41,470 bases of DNA, from positions 1 through 41,470 of the forward strand of contig CANFLU010000026.1 in NCBI GenBank assembly GCA_947447975.1. Direction: 5' to 3'. The notes beneath the pieces are model-generated. The model did no database searches. It was not told where the DNA came from and saw only the letters and a list, made by a program, of their open reading frames with translations. The DNA comes from Comamonadaceae bacterium (lineage in GTDB: Bacteria > Pseudomonadota > Gammaproteobacteria > Burkholderiales > Burkholderiaceae_C). Both the position numbers and the translations under genes were made by a program. Positions 33,920 through 41,470 of this stretch are shown here, piece after piece; position 1 is the first letter of the stretch; each line of letters starts with the position of its first letter.

Positions 33920-35970
33920 GCAACAACCCATTACTAAGTTTCCAAGGCCTGCCACGCTTTGACACGATAGCGCCCGAGCATATAGAGCCAGCCATCGAGG
34001 CCTTGCTAGCCCAGTCACAGACAGCGTTAGATACCGTGACTGCCCCCGCCTTCCCCGCACAGTGGCTGGCCCTATCGGCCATATTGGATGTGGCGGTTGA
34101 AAACCTCGGCGTGGCTTGGGGCGCAGTCAGTCACCTCAACAGCGTGAACGACAGCCCTGCGCTGCGTGCGGCCTACAACGCCGCCCTGCCCAAAGTCACC
34201 GACTTTTTTACCCGCCTAGGCGCGGACGAAAAACTCTATGCCAAGTACAAGGCTATGGACGTGGCCCGCCTCAATGCCGAGCAACAGCAGGCGCACAAAA
34301 ACGCGATCCGCAACTTTGTGTTGGGTGGCGCAGAGCTGACCGGCGGCGCACGCGAGCGCTTTGCCCAGATACAGGAACGCCTGGCCGAGCTGAGTCAAAA
34401 ATTCAGCGAAAACGCGCTTGATGCGACGGATGCTTTTTCCTATTACGCAAGCGCTGGTGAAGTGGACGGTGTGCCTTCCGATGTGCTGGACACCGCCCGC
34501 GCGGCAGCGCAAACCGAAGGCAAAGAAGGCTACAAGCTGACCCTCAAAATGCCCTGCTACCTGCCGGTAATGCAGTTTGCGCACAGCAGCGCCTTGCGCC
34601 AGATTTTGTACCGCGCCTACGTCACGCGTGCCTCCACCCAGGCGCCGCCGGACATGCATCGGTTTGACAACAGCGCCACCATGCAAGAAATACTGGCACT
34701 GCGCAAAGAGGAAGCGGCCTTGCTGGGCTTTGCCAACTTCGCGGCCCTGTCGGTTGCGCCCAAAATGGCGGACTCGCCCGACACCGTAATCCGTTTCTTA
34801 CGGGACCTCGGCGCCAAGGCCCGCCCCTTTGCAGAAAAAGACGTGGCCGCGTTGCGCGCTTTTGCCACCGAACATCTGCACCTGCAAGACCCACAGGCCT
34901 GGGACTGGCCCTATATCGGCGAGAAGCTCAAAGAAGCGCGCTACGCCTTCAGCGAGCAAGAAGTGAAGCAGTACTTCACCGCGCCCAAAGTGCTGGCCGG
35001 TTTGTTCAAAATCGTCGAGACCTTGTTTGACGTCAGCATCAGCGCTGACAGCGCGCCGGTGTGGCACCCGGAGGTGAAGTTTTTCCGCATCGAACGCCAT
35101 GGCGCCTTGATCGGCCAGTTTTACCTGGACCCCAGTGCGCGCAGCGGCAAACGCGGCGGCGCCTGGATGGACGGCGTACTGGGCCGCTGGCTGCGGCCCG
35201 ACACCGGCACGCTGCAAACGCCGGTAGCGCATTTGGTCTGCAATTTTGCTTTGGGCACGCAAGTCGATGGCGTCGAAAAACCGGCCTTGCTCACGCATGA
35301 CGATGTGATCACCTTGTTCCACGAATGCGGCCATGGCTTGCACCATTTGCTCACCCAAGTCAGCGAGCGCGATGTGGCCGGTATCAGCGGCGTGGAGTGG
35401 GATGCGGTAGAACTGCCCAGCCAGTTCATGGAAAACTTTTGCTGGGAGTGGAATGTTATCCGCCACATGACCGCCCATGTGGACAGCGGCCTTCCCCTGC
35501 CGCGCGCCTTGTTCGACAAAATGCTGGCCGCACGCAACTTCCAAAGCGGCATGCAAACCATGCGCCAAATCGAGTTCGCCTTGTTTGACATGCTGCTACA
35601 CAGCGCCCATGACCCCGCAGCCGATGTCATGGACTTGCTGCACCAAGTGCGCGCCGAAGTAGCCGTGCTGCCCAGCCCGGAATTCAACCGCTCGGCGCAT
35701 ACTTTTAGCCATATTTTTGCCGGAGGTTATGCCGCCGGTTACTACAGCTACAAATGGGCCGAAGTGCTCAGCGCCGACGCCTATGCCGCCTTTGAGGAAA
35801 GCGCCGACGCCGACGGCACGCCCGACCCTGCTACCGGCAAAAAATACCTGCATGCGATTTTGGAAGCCGGCGGAAGCCGTCCGGCCATGGAATCCTTCAA
35901 AGCCTTTCGCGGCCGCGAACCCAGCATGGATGCGCTGCTGCGGCATCAAGGCATGGGCGCTACTGCCTAA
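33916..35970 (+). CDS. prlC: oligopeptidase A (M3 family zinc metallopeptidase)
   Basis: This cytoplasmic zinc endopeptidase degrades short peptides, including cleaved signal peptides. The 684 residues match the family's usual 680 or so. The zinc motif HECGH lies in [17 protein letters not shown], with the downstream Glu in [16 protein letters not shown]. The N-terminal family signature [16 protein letters not shown] supports the start at 33916. Its ATG overlaps the folD stop, so the two are coupled. The frame upstream to 33487 is only a shadow of folD. The stop TAA overlaps, tail to tail, the TAG of the TonB-dependent receptor gene, sharing four bases. Confidence 0.96.
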   Translation: MSNNPLLSFQGLPRFDTIAPEHIEPAIEALLAQSQTALDTVTAPAFPAQWLALSAILDVAVENLGVAWGAVSHLNSVNDSPALRAAYNAALPKVTDFFTRLGADEKLYAKYKAMDVARLNAEQQQAHKNAIRNFVLGGAELTGGARERFAQIQERLAELSQKFSENALDATDAFSYYASAGEVDGVPSDVLDTARAAAQTEGKEGYKLTLKMPCYLPVMQFAHSSALRQILYRAYVTRASTQAPPDMHRFDNSATMQEILALRKEEAALLGFANFAALSVAPKMADSPDTVIRFLRDLGAKARPFAEKDVAALRAFATEHLHLQDPQAWDWPYIGEKLKEARYAFSEQEVKQYFTAPKVLAGLFKIVETLFDVSISADSAPVWHPEVKFFRIERHGALIGQFYLDPSARSGKRGGAWMDGVLGRWLRPDTGTLQTPVAHLVCNFALGTQVDGVEKPALLTHDDVITLFHECGHGLHHLLTQVSERDVAGISGVEWDAVELPSQFMENFCWEWNVIRHMTAHVDSGLPLPRALFDKMLAARNFQSGMQTMRQIEFALFDMLLHSAHDPAADVMDLLHQVRAEVAVLPSPEFNRSAHTFSHIFAGGYAAGYYSYKWAEVLSADAYAAFEESADADGTPDPATGKKYLHAILEAGGSRPAMESFKAFRGREPSMDALLRHQGMGATA

Positions 35971-38174
35971 AGCCTGATTTCGGCGCTGAGATTGATGCCC
36001 GTGCGCGCCAGCCGGGTGCTGTAGACACTGGTGCCATTGGTGTTGCTGCTCAGCGATTCGCTGGCCAGTGGCGCGATGTTGCTCAGTGCCATGCGCATGG
36101 ATACGTTTTCTTGGAGCATCCAACGCGCAAACATGTCGACGCTGCGGCTGCGGCCCAGGGCTACCGTCTGGCTCAGGCTTTGGCGGGTGACAAAGTCGGG
36201 CGTGAAGGCGAAGTTGCCGCCCACGGTCAGCGGTAAGGCGTTGAAGCGGTAATCCGCGCCGACGCTGCCAGACCAGGGCTGCTGCCCGTCCAGGCGGTTG
36301 TCCGGTCCGGGCAGGGTGTCCACTTCCGATCGGTAGTAATTCAAAGCGCCACGCAGGCTCAAAGCTAGCTTGGGGTCAAAGACCGCCGGGAGTAATTCAC
36401 CGGCCCGTCCTTTTATTTCCAGCTCCAGGCCTGCTGCCCTGCCAGATGCAAAATTGACCGCTTGCGACACCCAGCGCGGTGCCGTGGCGTAGTCGGGACT
36501 GGTTTGCAAGCTGGTGACACCGCGCACCAAATCGCTGATCTCGCGGTAAAAAACACCCACGCTCAGCAAGCCGCCACTGGCCAGGTATTTTTCATATGCC
36601 ATATCCAGACCCGTGGCCAGTTCGGGCCGCAATGCGGGGTTGCCCAGACTGTCCGGTGCCAGCACGGTATTGCTTTGGCTCAGGTCGGCATACAAGCTAT
36701 TGGGCGTAGGCCGTGCGAGCAGCGTAGCGATGTCCGGCGCTTTGTAACTGCGGGTCAGGCTCGCGCGCACCAGGTCCTTGCCGGCTGCGTTGAGTTTATA
36801 GGCCAGGTGCAGCATGGGCGTGAGCACGGCGCTGGTATTGCGCAAATCCAGCTCCATGCCGGTGCTTTGCGTGGTGATGCGCTCCTGGCGCAAACCCAGC
36901 GTGGCCGACCATTGCGGCGATATTTGCCATTCATCTTGTACAAAGAGCGCGGCTTTTTGCACTTGCGCCGCAAACGCCTGGCCTTGCAGACCGTTGATCA
37001 AAGCAATGCCTTGCACACTGGCGTCACGCTTTTCTTCGCGCTGGCGCAGTTCCAGGTCCCAACCCAGCGCCAGGCTGTGCGCCTCGTTCATTAGCCGTGT
37101 GTAATTGCCTGTTTGCGTGAGCGAGGTCTCGCGGTTATCGCCCAGAGTGCGTTGCTGCAGGGCGCCCGCGCCCTGGCTTTGGTTGTCAAAGCGGCCACGT
37201 GAAGCCTGGATACCGGCTTTGACTTCGATGCGCTCGTCTGCAGAAAAATTGTTCACCCATTGCAAGCGGCTGCGCGCAAGTTCCCAGCCGCCTTCATTGC
37301 TGCTATCACCATCCAGGGCGGGGCTACCTGCCAGCACCTGGCTGGTGTAGCGCGTCGTATTGTTCCAAGCGCCGCTTTGCACAAAAGACTGCAAGCTCAG
37401 GGTTTCGTCGTCGCTAATGCGCCAGCTCAGTACCGGCCCCAGGTTGATGCCCTGGCCTTGGAAGCGGTTGTCGCCTTTTTGTATGGCGTCAATGGGCGTG
37501 CCATTGTCTGCAAGACTTTGCCGGTGGATTTCGCTGTCAATCTGCCCGCGCCACTGGAAAGTGGAGATGGGCAGGGTCAGCGATACATCGCCCCATTTTT
37601 CACCCAAGGTGAAACTTCCGGAGAGGGTGGGCTTTTCAAAGCGGTAGCCAGTGTTTACACGCAAATCGCGTTGTGAGCGCTTAGGTGCGTCTTTCAAAAT
37701 AATGTTGATGGTGCCGGCCACGGCTTGCGCGCTTTGGGTGGCGGTAGGGCCTTTGCTTACCTCAATACGTTCCACCAGCGCTGGGTCGAGTTGGTCTAGC
37801 GCAAAACCCGGAGGTGCCGGGTCGCCGTTGATCAGGATCAAGGTATAGCCGGCGCTCATGCCGCGCAAGCGCGGCGCATTGCCCTGTAGGGTGACGCCAG
37901 GGAGGCGCTGCAAAACATCGGCCACATTGGTATCGCCAAACTTATCGAGTTCTTCGCGGCCATAGATTTGCTTGGCGGTGCTGGCGCGTCGGCGCAGCTC
38001 GGTATCCGTTTGGCGGGCGCTGATTTCCACGCGGTCGAGCTTGGCGCCAGGCGCCGGGCCGGACTCGGGGTTGGCCCCGGCTTCTTGGGCCTGCGCGGTG
38101 GCCAAGCCAGTGCTAAAAATCAATAAGCCTGTGACGAGGCGGGAAATCTGTACCGGTGTCTTATAAAAATGCAT
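35967..38174 (-). CDS. TonB-dependent outer-membrane receptor
   Basis: This 735-residue outer-membrane receptor has a signal peptide (about 1-30, ending ATAQA). A plug domain (about 50-165) shows REELDKFGDTNVADVLQRLP, LRGMSAGYTLILINGDP and VERIEVSKGPTATQSAQAVA. A 22-strand-type barrel with many aromatic strands follows to the end. A TonB-box-like VEISA lies near residue 50. The ligand (siderophore, haem, cobalamin or sugar) cannot be told. I see no Fur-box-like 19-base palindrome within the 120 upstream bases and no clear ribosome binding site. The last residue is Leu rather than the usual aromatic. It depends on TonB-ExbBD, perhaps the set at 27-2442. Confidence 0.92.
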   Translation of the reverse strand: MHFYKTPVQISRLVTGLLIFSTGLATAQAQEAGANPESGPAPGAKLDRVEISARQTDTELRRRASTAKQIYGREELDKFGDTNVADVLQRLPGVTLQGNAPRLRGMSAGYTLILINGDPAPPGFALDQLDPALVERIEVSKGPTATQSAQAVAGTINIILKDAPKRSQRDLRVNTGYRFEKPTLSGSFTLGEKWGDVSLTLPISTFQWRGQIDSEIHRQSLADNGTPIDAIQKGDNRFQGQGINLGPVLSWRISDDETLSLQSFVQSGAWNNTTRYTSQVLAGSPALDGDSSNEGGWELARSRLQWVNNFSADERIEVKAGIQASRGRFDNQSQGAGALQQRTLGDNRETSLTQTGNYTRLMNEAHSLALGWDLELRQREEKRDASVQGIALINGLQGQAFAAQVQKAALFVQDEWQISPQWSATLGLRQERITTQSTGMELDLRNTSAVLTPMLHLAYKLNAAGKDLVRASLTRSYKAPDIATLLARPTPNSLYADLSQSNTVLAPDSLGNPALRPELATGLDMAYEKYLASGGLLSVGVFYREISDLVRGVTSLQTSPDYATAPRWVSQAVNFASGRAAGLELEIKGRAGELLPAVFDPKLALSLRGALNYYRSEVDTLPGPDNRLDGQQPWSGSVGADYRFNALPLTVGGNFAFTPDFVTRQSLSQTVALGRSRSVDMFARWMLQENVSMRMALSNIAPLASESLSSNTNGTSVYSTRLARTGINLSAEIRL

Positions 38175-38230
38175 GGACGCACTGTAGCGTCAAGGCGTGA
38201 ACCGGGCGGACAAGCGTGGGACATACACGT

Positions 38231-38246
38231 TGGCCCTTCAGGGCCA
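38231..38246. terminator. hairpin downstream of the ABC transporter operon
   Basis: TGGCCCT-TC-AGGGCCA is a perfect 7-bp stem, extendable by three pairs past a one-base bulge. It lies about 50 bases after the yejF-like stop on the minus strand. It lacks a T-run. It also lies upstream of the TonB-receptor gene. Confidence 0.4.
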
Positions 38247-38294
38247 CGTCGGCGATGCCGCCGGGGTACCGATGCGACCAGCAAGATTGCGGAC

Positions 38295-40142
38295 TTAGGC
38301 GCGCCGAGCCAGGCGGGGTACGGCCCGCAGCAGCGCCTGGGTATAGCTGTGCTGGGGATGCGTCAACACCTGCTCGGCAGCGCCATACTCCACCAGCTTG
38401 CCGTCCTTCATAACGGCAATGTCATGCGCCAAATACTCCACGACGCCAAAGTTGTGGGTGATGAACAAATAGGCCACGCCCAGTTCTTGTTGCAAGTCGC
38501 TCAACAAATTGAGTATCTGGGCCTGCACCGACACATCCAGGGCCGAGGTCGGTTCATCGGCCACGATCAGGCGCGGCTCTACGGCCAAAGCCCGCGCAAT
38601 CGCCAAACGCTGGCGCTGCCCGCCAGAAAATTCATGCGGATAACGCGTCAGGCTGCCACGTGGCAAGCCCACCTTGTCCAGCAGGGTTTCGATACGCGCC
38701 AAACGGTCTGCAGCACGCAGGTGCGGCTGCAAAGCGGCTACGCCTTCTTGCAAAAGCTCGCTCACCCGCATGCGTGGGTTGAGCGAGGCAAAGGGGTCTT
38801 GAAAAATAATCTGGATGGCGCTACGCGCCTTTTGTAGTTGCGAACCTTGCAAGCCGTCTAAGGGCATGCCGTCTAAATGCGCTTGGCCCGAGATACTGGC
38901 AGTACCACGCAGTAGCTGCAACAAGGCTTTACCCACTGTGGTTTTGCCGCTGCCCGATTCACCGACCAGCGCCAGGGTGCGCCCGCTATGGAGTTGGAAG
39001 CTGACGCCATCGACTGCTTTGACATAGCCGACTGTCCGCTGCAACAAGCCTTTGCGGATCGGGAACCACACGCGGTAGTCCTGCACTTGCAGCAAAGCCT
39101 GCTCTGGCTGCGCGCCCTGCACTTGCGCAGCTTGTGTGGCTGGCTGCGCCAAGTCACTGTGTCGGGTAGGCCTGCCCGGTGCGTTCGGGTCGCGGTACAG
39201 CACACAGCGCACGGCGTGGCCGCTGGGCAAGGTATGCAACGCGGGCTCGGCACTGTGGCAAAGGGCGCTGGCGTCGGCACATCGGTCGGCGAAGCGACAG
39301 GCACTAAAGCGCTGGTTTAGGGCCGGTACGCTGCCCGCAATCGCAGCCAAACGGCGACCGCGCTGTTGCGCATCGGGCAGCGCATCCAACAGGTTGACCG
39401 CATACGGATGCAGCGGCTTGGCAAAAAAATCTCCCGCAGTAGCCACTTCCACAATTTGCCCGGCATACATCAATGCGACCTGGTGCGCCATTTGCGACAC
39501 CACAGCTAGGTCATGGGTGATGAGCAGCATGGCCATTTTTTGGCTTTTCTGCAACTCCTTGAGTAAATCCAAAATCTGCGCCTGGATAGTGACATCCAGG
39601 GCAGTTGTGGGCTCATCGGCAATCACCAGGTCGGGCTCAGCGGCCAGGGCGATAGCAATCATCACGCGCTGCTTTTGGCCACCCGACATTTGAAAAGGGT
39701 AGTTATCGATACGGCGCGCGGCTTCGGCAATGCCAACGCGCTCTAACCACTGCAGCGCCGTACTGCGGGCCGCATCGCCGCGTAGCGCGGTATGCCGCTC
39801 GATGACTTCCACAATTTGCTGCCCCACCGTCATCACCGGGTTGAGGCTGGTGGAGGGCTCTTGAAAAATAATACTGATCTTGCTACCGCGCACATCGCGC
39901 ATGCGCTGCTCAGGAAGGGCCATAAGGTCCACGCCGCCCATAGTGACAGTGCCGGCCACGACGCGCCCACTATCGGGCAGTAAGCGCAGAATGGACAGCG
40001 CTGTCATGGACTTGCCGCAACCCGACTCACCCACCAAAGCAAAGGTTTCACCGCGCGCAATCGTCAATGACAGTACATCGACGGCGCGCACCAGACCCGC
40101 CTCCGATTGCAACTCGGTGCTCAGTTGGCTAATGGCGATCAT
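38295..40142 (-). CDS. yejF: peptide ABC importer ATPase with two nucleotide-binding domains (YejF-like)
   Basis: This 615-residue fused double ATPase powers a peptide or nickel-type ABC importer. Domain 1 has Walker A GESGCGKS (about 37-44), signature MSGGQKQR and Walker [13 protein letters not shown]. Domain 2 has Walker [10 protein letters not shown], signature FSGGQRQR and Walker [13 protein letters not shown]. Each is followed by the Cys-bearing oligopeptide-transporter C-terminal motif or its remnant. The start at 40142 makes an ATGA overlap with the permease stop. The longer frame to 40295 only shadows the permease. By family, YejF works with permeases YejB and YejE and binding protein YejA. 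Only the E-like permease is in the window. Confidence 0.93.
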   Translation of the reverse strand: MIAISQLSTELQSEAGLVRAVDVLSLTIARGETFALVGESGCGKSMTALSILRLLPDSGRVVAGTVTMGGVDLMALPEQRMRDVRGSKISIIFQEPSTSLNPVMTVGQQIVEVIERHTALRGDAARSTALQWLERVGIAEAARRIDNYPFQMSGGQKQRVMIAIALAAEPDLVIADEPTTALDVTIQAQILDLLKELQKSQKMAMLLITHDLAVVSQMAHQVALMYAGQIVEVATAGDFFAKPLHPYAVNLLDALPDAQQRGRRLAAIAGSVPALNQRFSACRFADRCADASALCHSAEPALHTLPSGHAVRCVLYRDPNAPGRPTRHSDLAQPATQAAQVQGAQPEQALLQVQDYRVWFPIRKGLLQRTVGYVKAVDGVSFQLHSGRTLALVGESGSGKTTVGKALLQLLRGTASISGQAHLDGMPLDGLQGSQLQKARSAIQIIFQDPFASLNPRMRVSELLQEGVAALQPHLRAADRLARIETLLDKVGLPRGSLTRYPHEFSGGQRQRLAIARALAVEPRLIVADEPTSALDVSVQAQILNLLSDLQQELGVAYLFITHNFGVVEYLAHDIAVMKDGKLVEYGAAEQVLTHPQHSYTQALLRAVPRLARRA

Positions 40143-41470
40143 GCGGCCTCCTGCGCTGGCAATGGTGAAGCACCTGCCGGCCGTACCCGGTAAGCACGTG
40201 CGCGCGGATCGAAGGCTTCGCGCACCGCGCTGGCAAACAAAGTCATAGACAAGACCAGCGAAACCATAAATGCAAATGCAGTGCTCAAAGTCCACCAGAT
40301 AACCGGGTCGCGCGACATTTCATTGCGCGCGCTGTTGATCATGGTGCCAAAGCTTTGGGTATTGGGGTCTACGCCCACTCCCACATAGGACAAGACTGCT
40401 TCGTACAAGACCAGCCCCGAAAAATCAAGCACTGCCACGATCACAATGATGTGCGTCACGTTGGGCAGTATGTGGCGGCGCATGATGCCCGCATGTGAAA
40501 CTCCAAAAGCCCGGGCCGCTTGTACGTAGTCCAGTTCGCCGAGTTTGAGGGTTTCGGCGCGCAACAGCCTGGCCAGCTGCGCCCAGCCGGTCAGGCCCAA
40601 AATTGCGGAGAGCAAAAACAAACGAATGTCCGCACGCTCCAAGCCGGTTTCGAACCACTGGGGATTTTTGTCGATAAATACCTGGATCATCAGTACAAAA
40701 GCTGAGATCAACAGCACCGAAGGAATAGACGAGAGCACAGTGTAGGAATACTGAATGGCATCATCGACCCAGCCCTTGAAGTAGCCGGCCAAAATGCCGA
40801 ACAACAAAGCCAGCGGAATGGTGGCGATAGTGGCCAATGAGCCGATGACAACGGCCGTGCGTACCGACTTCAAGCACACGAACAATACGTCATTACCCGT
40901 CTGGTCCGTGCCCATGACATGGTAGTAAGGCCACAAGGCCGCCACCCATCCGGTCAAGAGCAGCAGCACAGCCAAGGTCAGACCTATGGCGCGCCAGGGC
41001 AGCGGGCTGCGACCCTGCACCAGGTCCAAGGCCGACGGCATCCAAGCTTGGCCGCTGCGCTGCGACTGCCTGCGCACGAGCCAAGCAGCCCCTAGCGCCA
41101 CCAGCAACAGGCCACTTCCCAGCCCATTGACCGAACGGCGCAATACGTCGCCCTGCCATTGGTCCTGTGGCTGCTCCAGATGCCTGCCACCATACTGCAA
41201 GCGCGGGAAGTCGCGCACGGTGGCTCCGTTACGCTGCATGGATTCTTTGGAAAACTGGTGTGTCGCCAGCGGCACCGAATAGGTTTTTTCCCGCGCTTCG
41301 CGTGGCCCAGTAAGCAAGACATCCAAGACTGACAAGGTGCGCGTGGAATACGCGATTTCCGCGCCCGGCGCGGCGTCGGGCGCGGACGGCAGACGCGGAC
41401 GGAAATGCACCGAATCTAGCAATGCAATCGACAAAAATACCGCCAGCACGACGGCTGCCGACATGGCAGC
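40139..41470 (-). CDS. yejE: peptide ABC importer permease (YejE/DppC type), 5' end beyond window
   Basis: This inner-membrane permease is encoded upstream of, and overlapping by four bases, the double ATPase. The frame is open to the window edge. The first ATG in the window is at 41464, but it begins directly inside a membrane segment without the usual basic cytoplasmic N-terminus, so the true start is probably outside. A first segment and a periplasmic insert (YSVPLATHQFSKESM, RDFPRLQYGG) are followed by a second segment. Then comes the permease core with HVMGTDQTGNDVLF, about five more segments and the EAA loop (YVQAARAFGVSHAGIMRRHI, then LPN). The insert is longer than in E. coli YejE, so the substrate may differ. 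Confidence 0.9.
   Translation of the reverse strand, partial: AAMSAAVVLAVFLSIALLDSVHFRPRLPSAPDAAPGAEIAYSTRTLSVLDVLLTGPREAREKTYSVPLATHQFSKESMQRNGATVRDFPRLQYGGRHLEQPQDQWQGDVLRRSVNGLGSGLLLVALGAAWLVRRQSQRSGQAWMPSALDLVQGRSPLPWRAIGLTLAVLLLLTGWVAALWPYYHVMGTDQTGNDVLFVCLKSVRTAVVIGSLATIATIPLALLFGILAGYFKGWVDDAIQYSYTVLSSIPSVLLISAFVLMIQVFIDKNPQWFETGLERADIRLFLLSAILGLTGWAQLARLLRAETLKLGELDYVQAARAFGVSHAGIMRRHILPNVTHIIVIVAVLDFSGLVLYEAVLSYVGVGVDPNTQSFGTMINSARNEMSRDPVIWWTLSTAFAFMVSLVLSMTLFASAVREAFDPRARAYRVRPAGASPLPAQEAA

Noticed and set aside
38175-38294. Fur box before the TonB-dependent receptor
   Set aside because: No GATAAT-type 19-base palindrome found; only a GC-rich hairpin is present.

Overview
The window reads as a chromosomal segment of a betaproteobacterium, most likely Burkholderiales and close to Comamonadaceae. 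This is inferred from the protein families and gene orders: a homodimeric aceE with a single-lipoyl aceF and a lipoyl-bearing lpdA beside a FixL/FixJ-like pair, folD and an M3 peptidase; the Anbu/transglutaminase/alpha-E/ATP-grasp operon; and exbB-exbD-exbD-tonB. I saw no rRNA, tRNA, CRISPR array, insertion sequence or phage gene. Coding density is high. Most gene starts were moved from the longest reading frame to an internal start supported by a ribosome binding site, an ATGA/TGATG overlap or a signal peptide.

Layout. 1-2442 (+): Ton energy-transduction operon exbB-exbD-exbD-tonB. 2664-4424 (+): a PabB-PabC fusion for p-aminobenzoate synthesis, starting with TTG. 4450-8361 (-): a tightly coupled four-gene operon (circularly permuted ATP-grasp, alpha-E protein, transglutaminase, Anbu proteasome-like peptidase). 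It has a candidate sigma-54 promoter and an NtrC-type site upstream, suggesting nitrogen control. 8722-9881 (+): an NlpC/P60 lipoprotein and mscL.

10037-15054 (+): a self-contained accessory module. It holds a TetR-family regulator with a good promoter and operator, a second near-perfect copy of that operator, then a DJ-1/PfpI protein, a secreted tandem cupin (DUF4437-like), an SDR lacking the catalytic Tyr, a FAD amine-oxidase-like protein and a ChrR-like cupin. This is my best candidate for an undescribed system, perhaps a stress or electrophile response. The function is inference.

15181-23111: accessory envelope genes. These are a 52-residue lipoprotein found by hand, an outer-membrane barrel / Cys-rich secreted protein / subtilase operon, an unrecognised 160-residue protein, an 823-residue secreted protein with about 20 copies of a 23-residue repeat and a peptidoglycan-binding domain, and an MBL-fold hydrolase. 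Very AT-rich intergenic DNA precedes the repeat gene and the MBL gene.

23532-29681 (-): pyruvate dehydrogenase operon aceE-aceF-lpdA with a promoter candidate and a strong terminator. 29760-32940 (+): divergent PAS histidine kinase and FixJ-type response regulator. 33059-35970 (+): folD and oligopeptidase A, overlapping. 35967-38174 (-): TonB-dependent receptor, a possible client of the Ton system at the start of the window. 38295-41470 (-): a YejF-like double ATPase and a permease of a peptide ABC importer, the latter running off the window edge.
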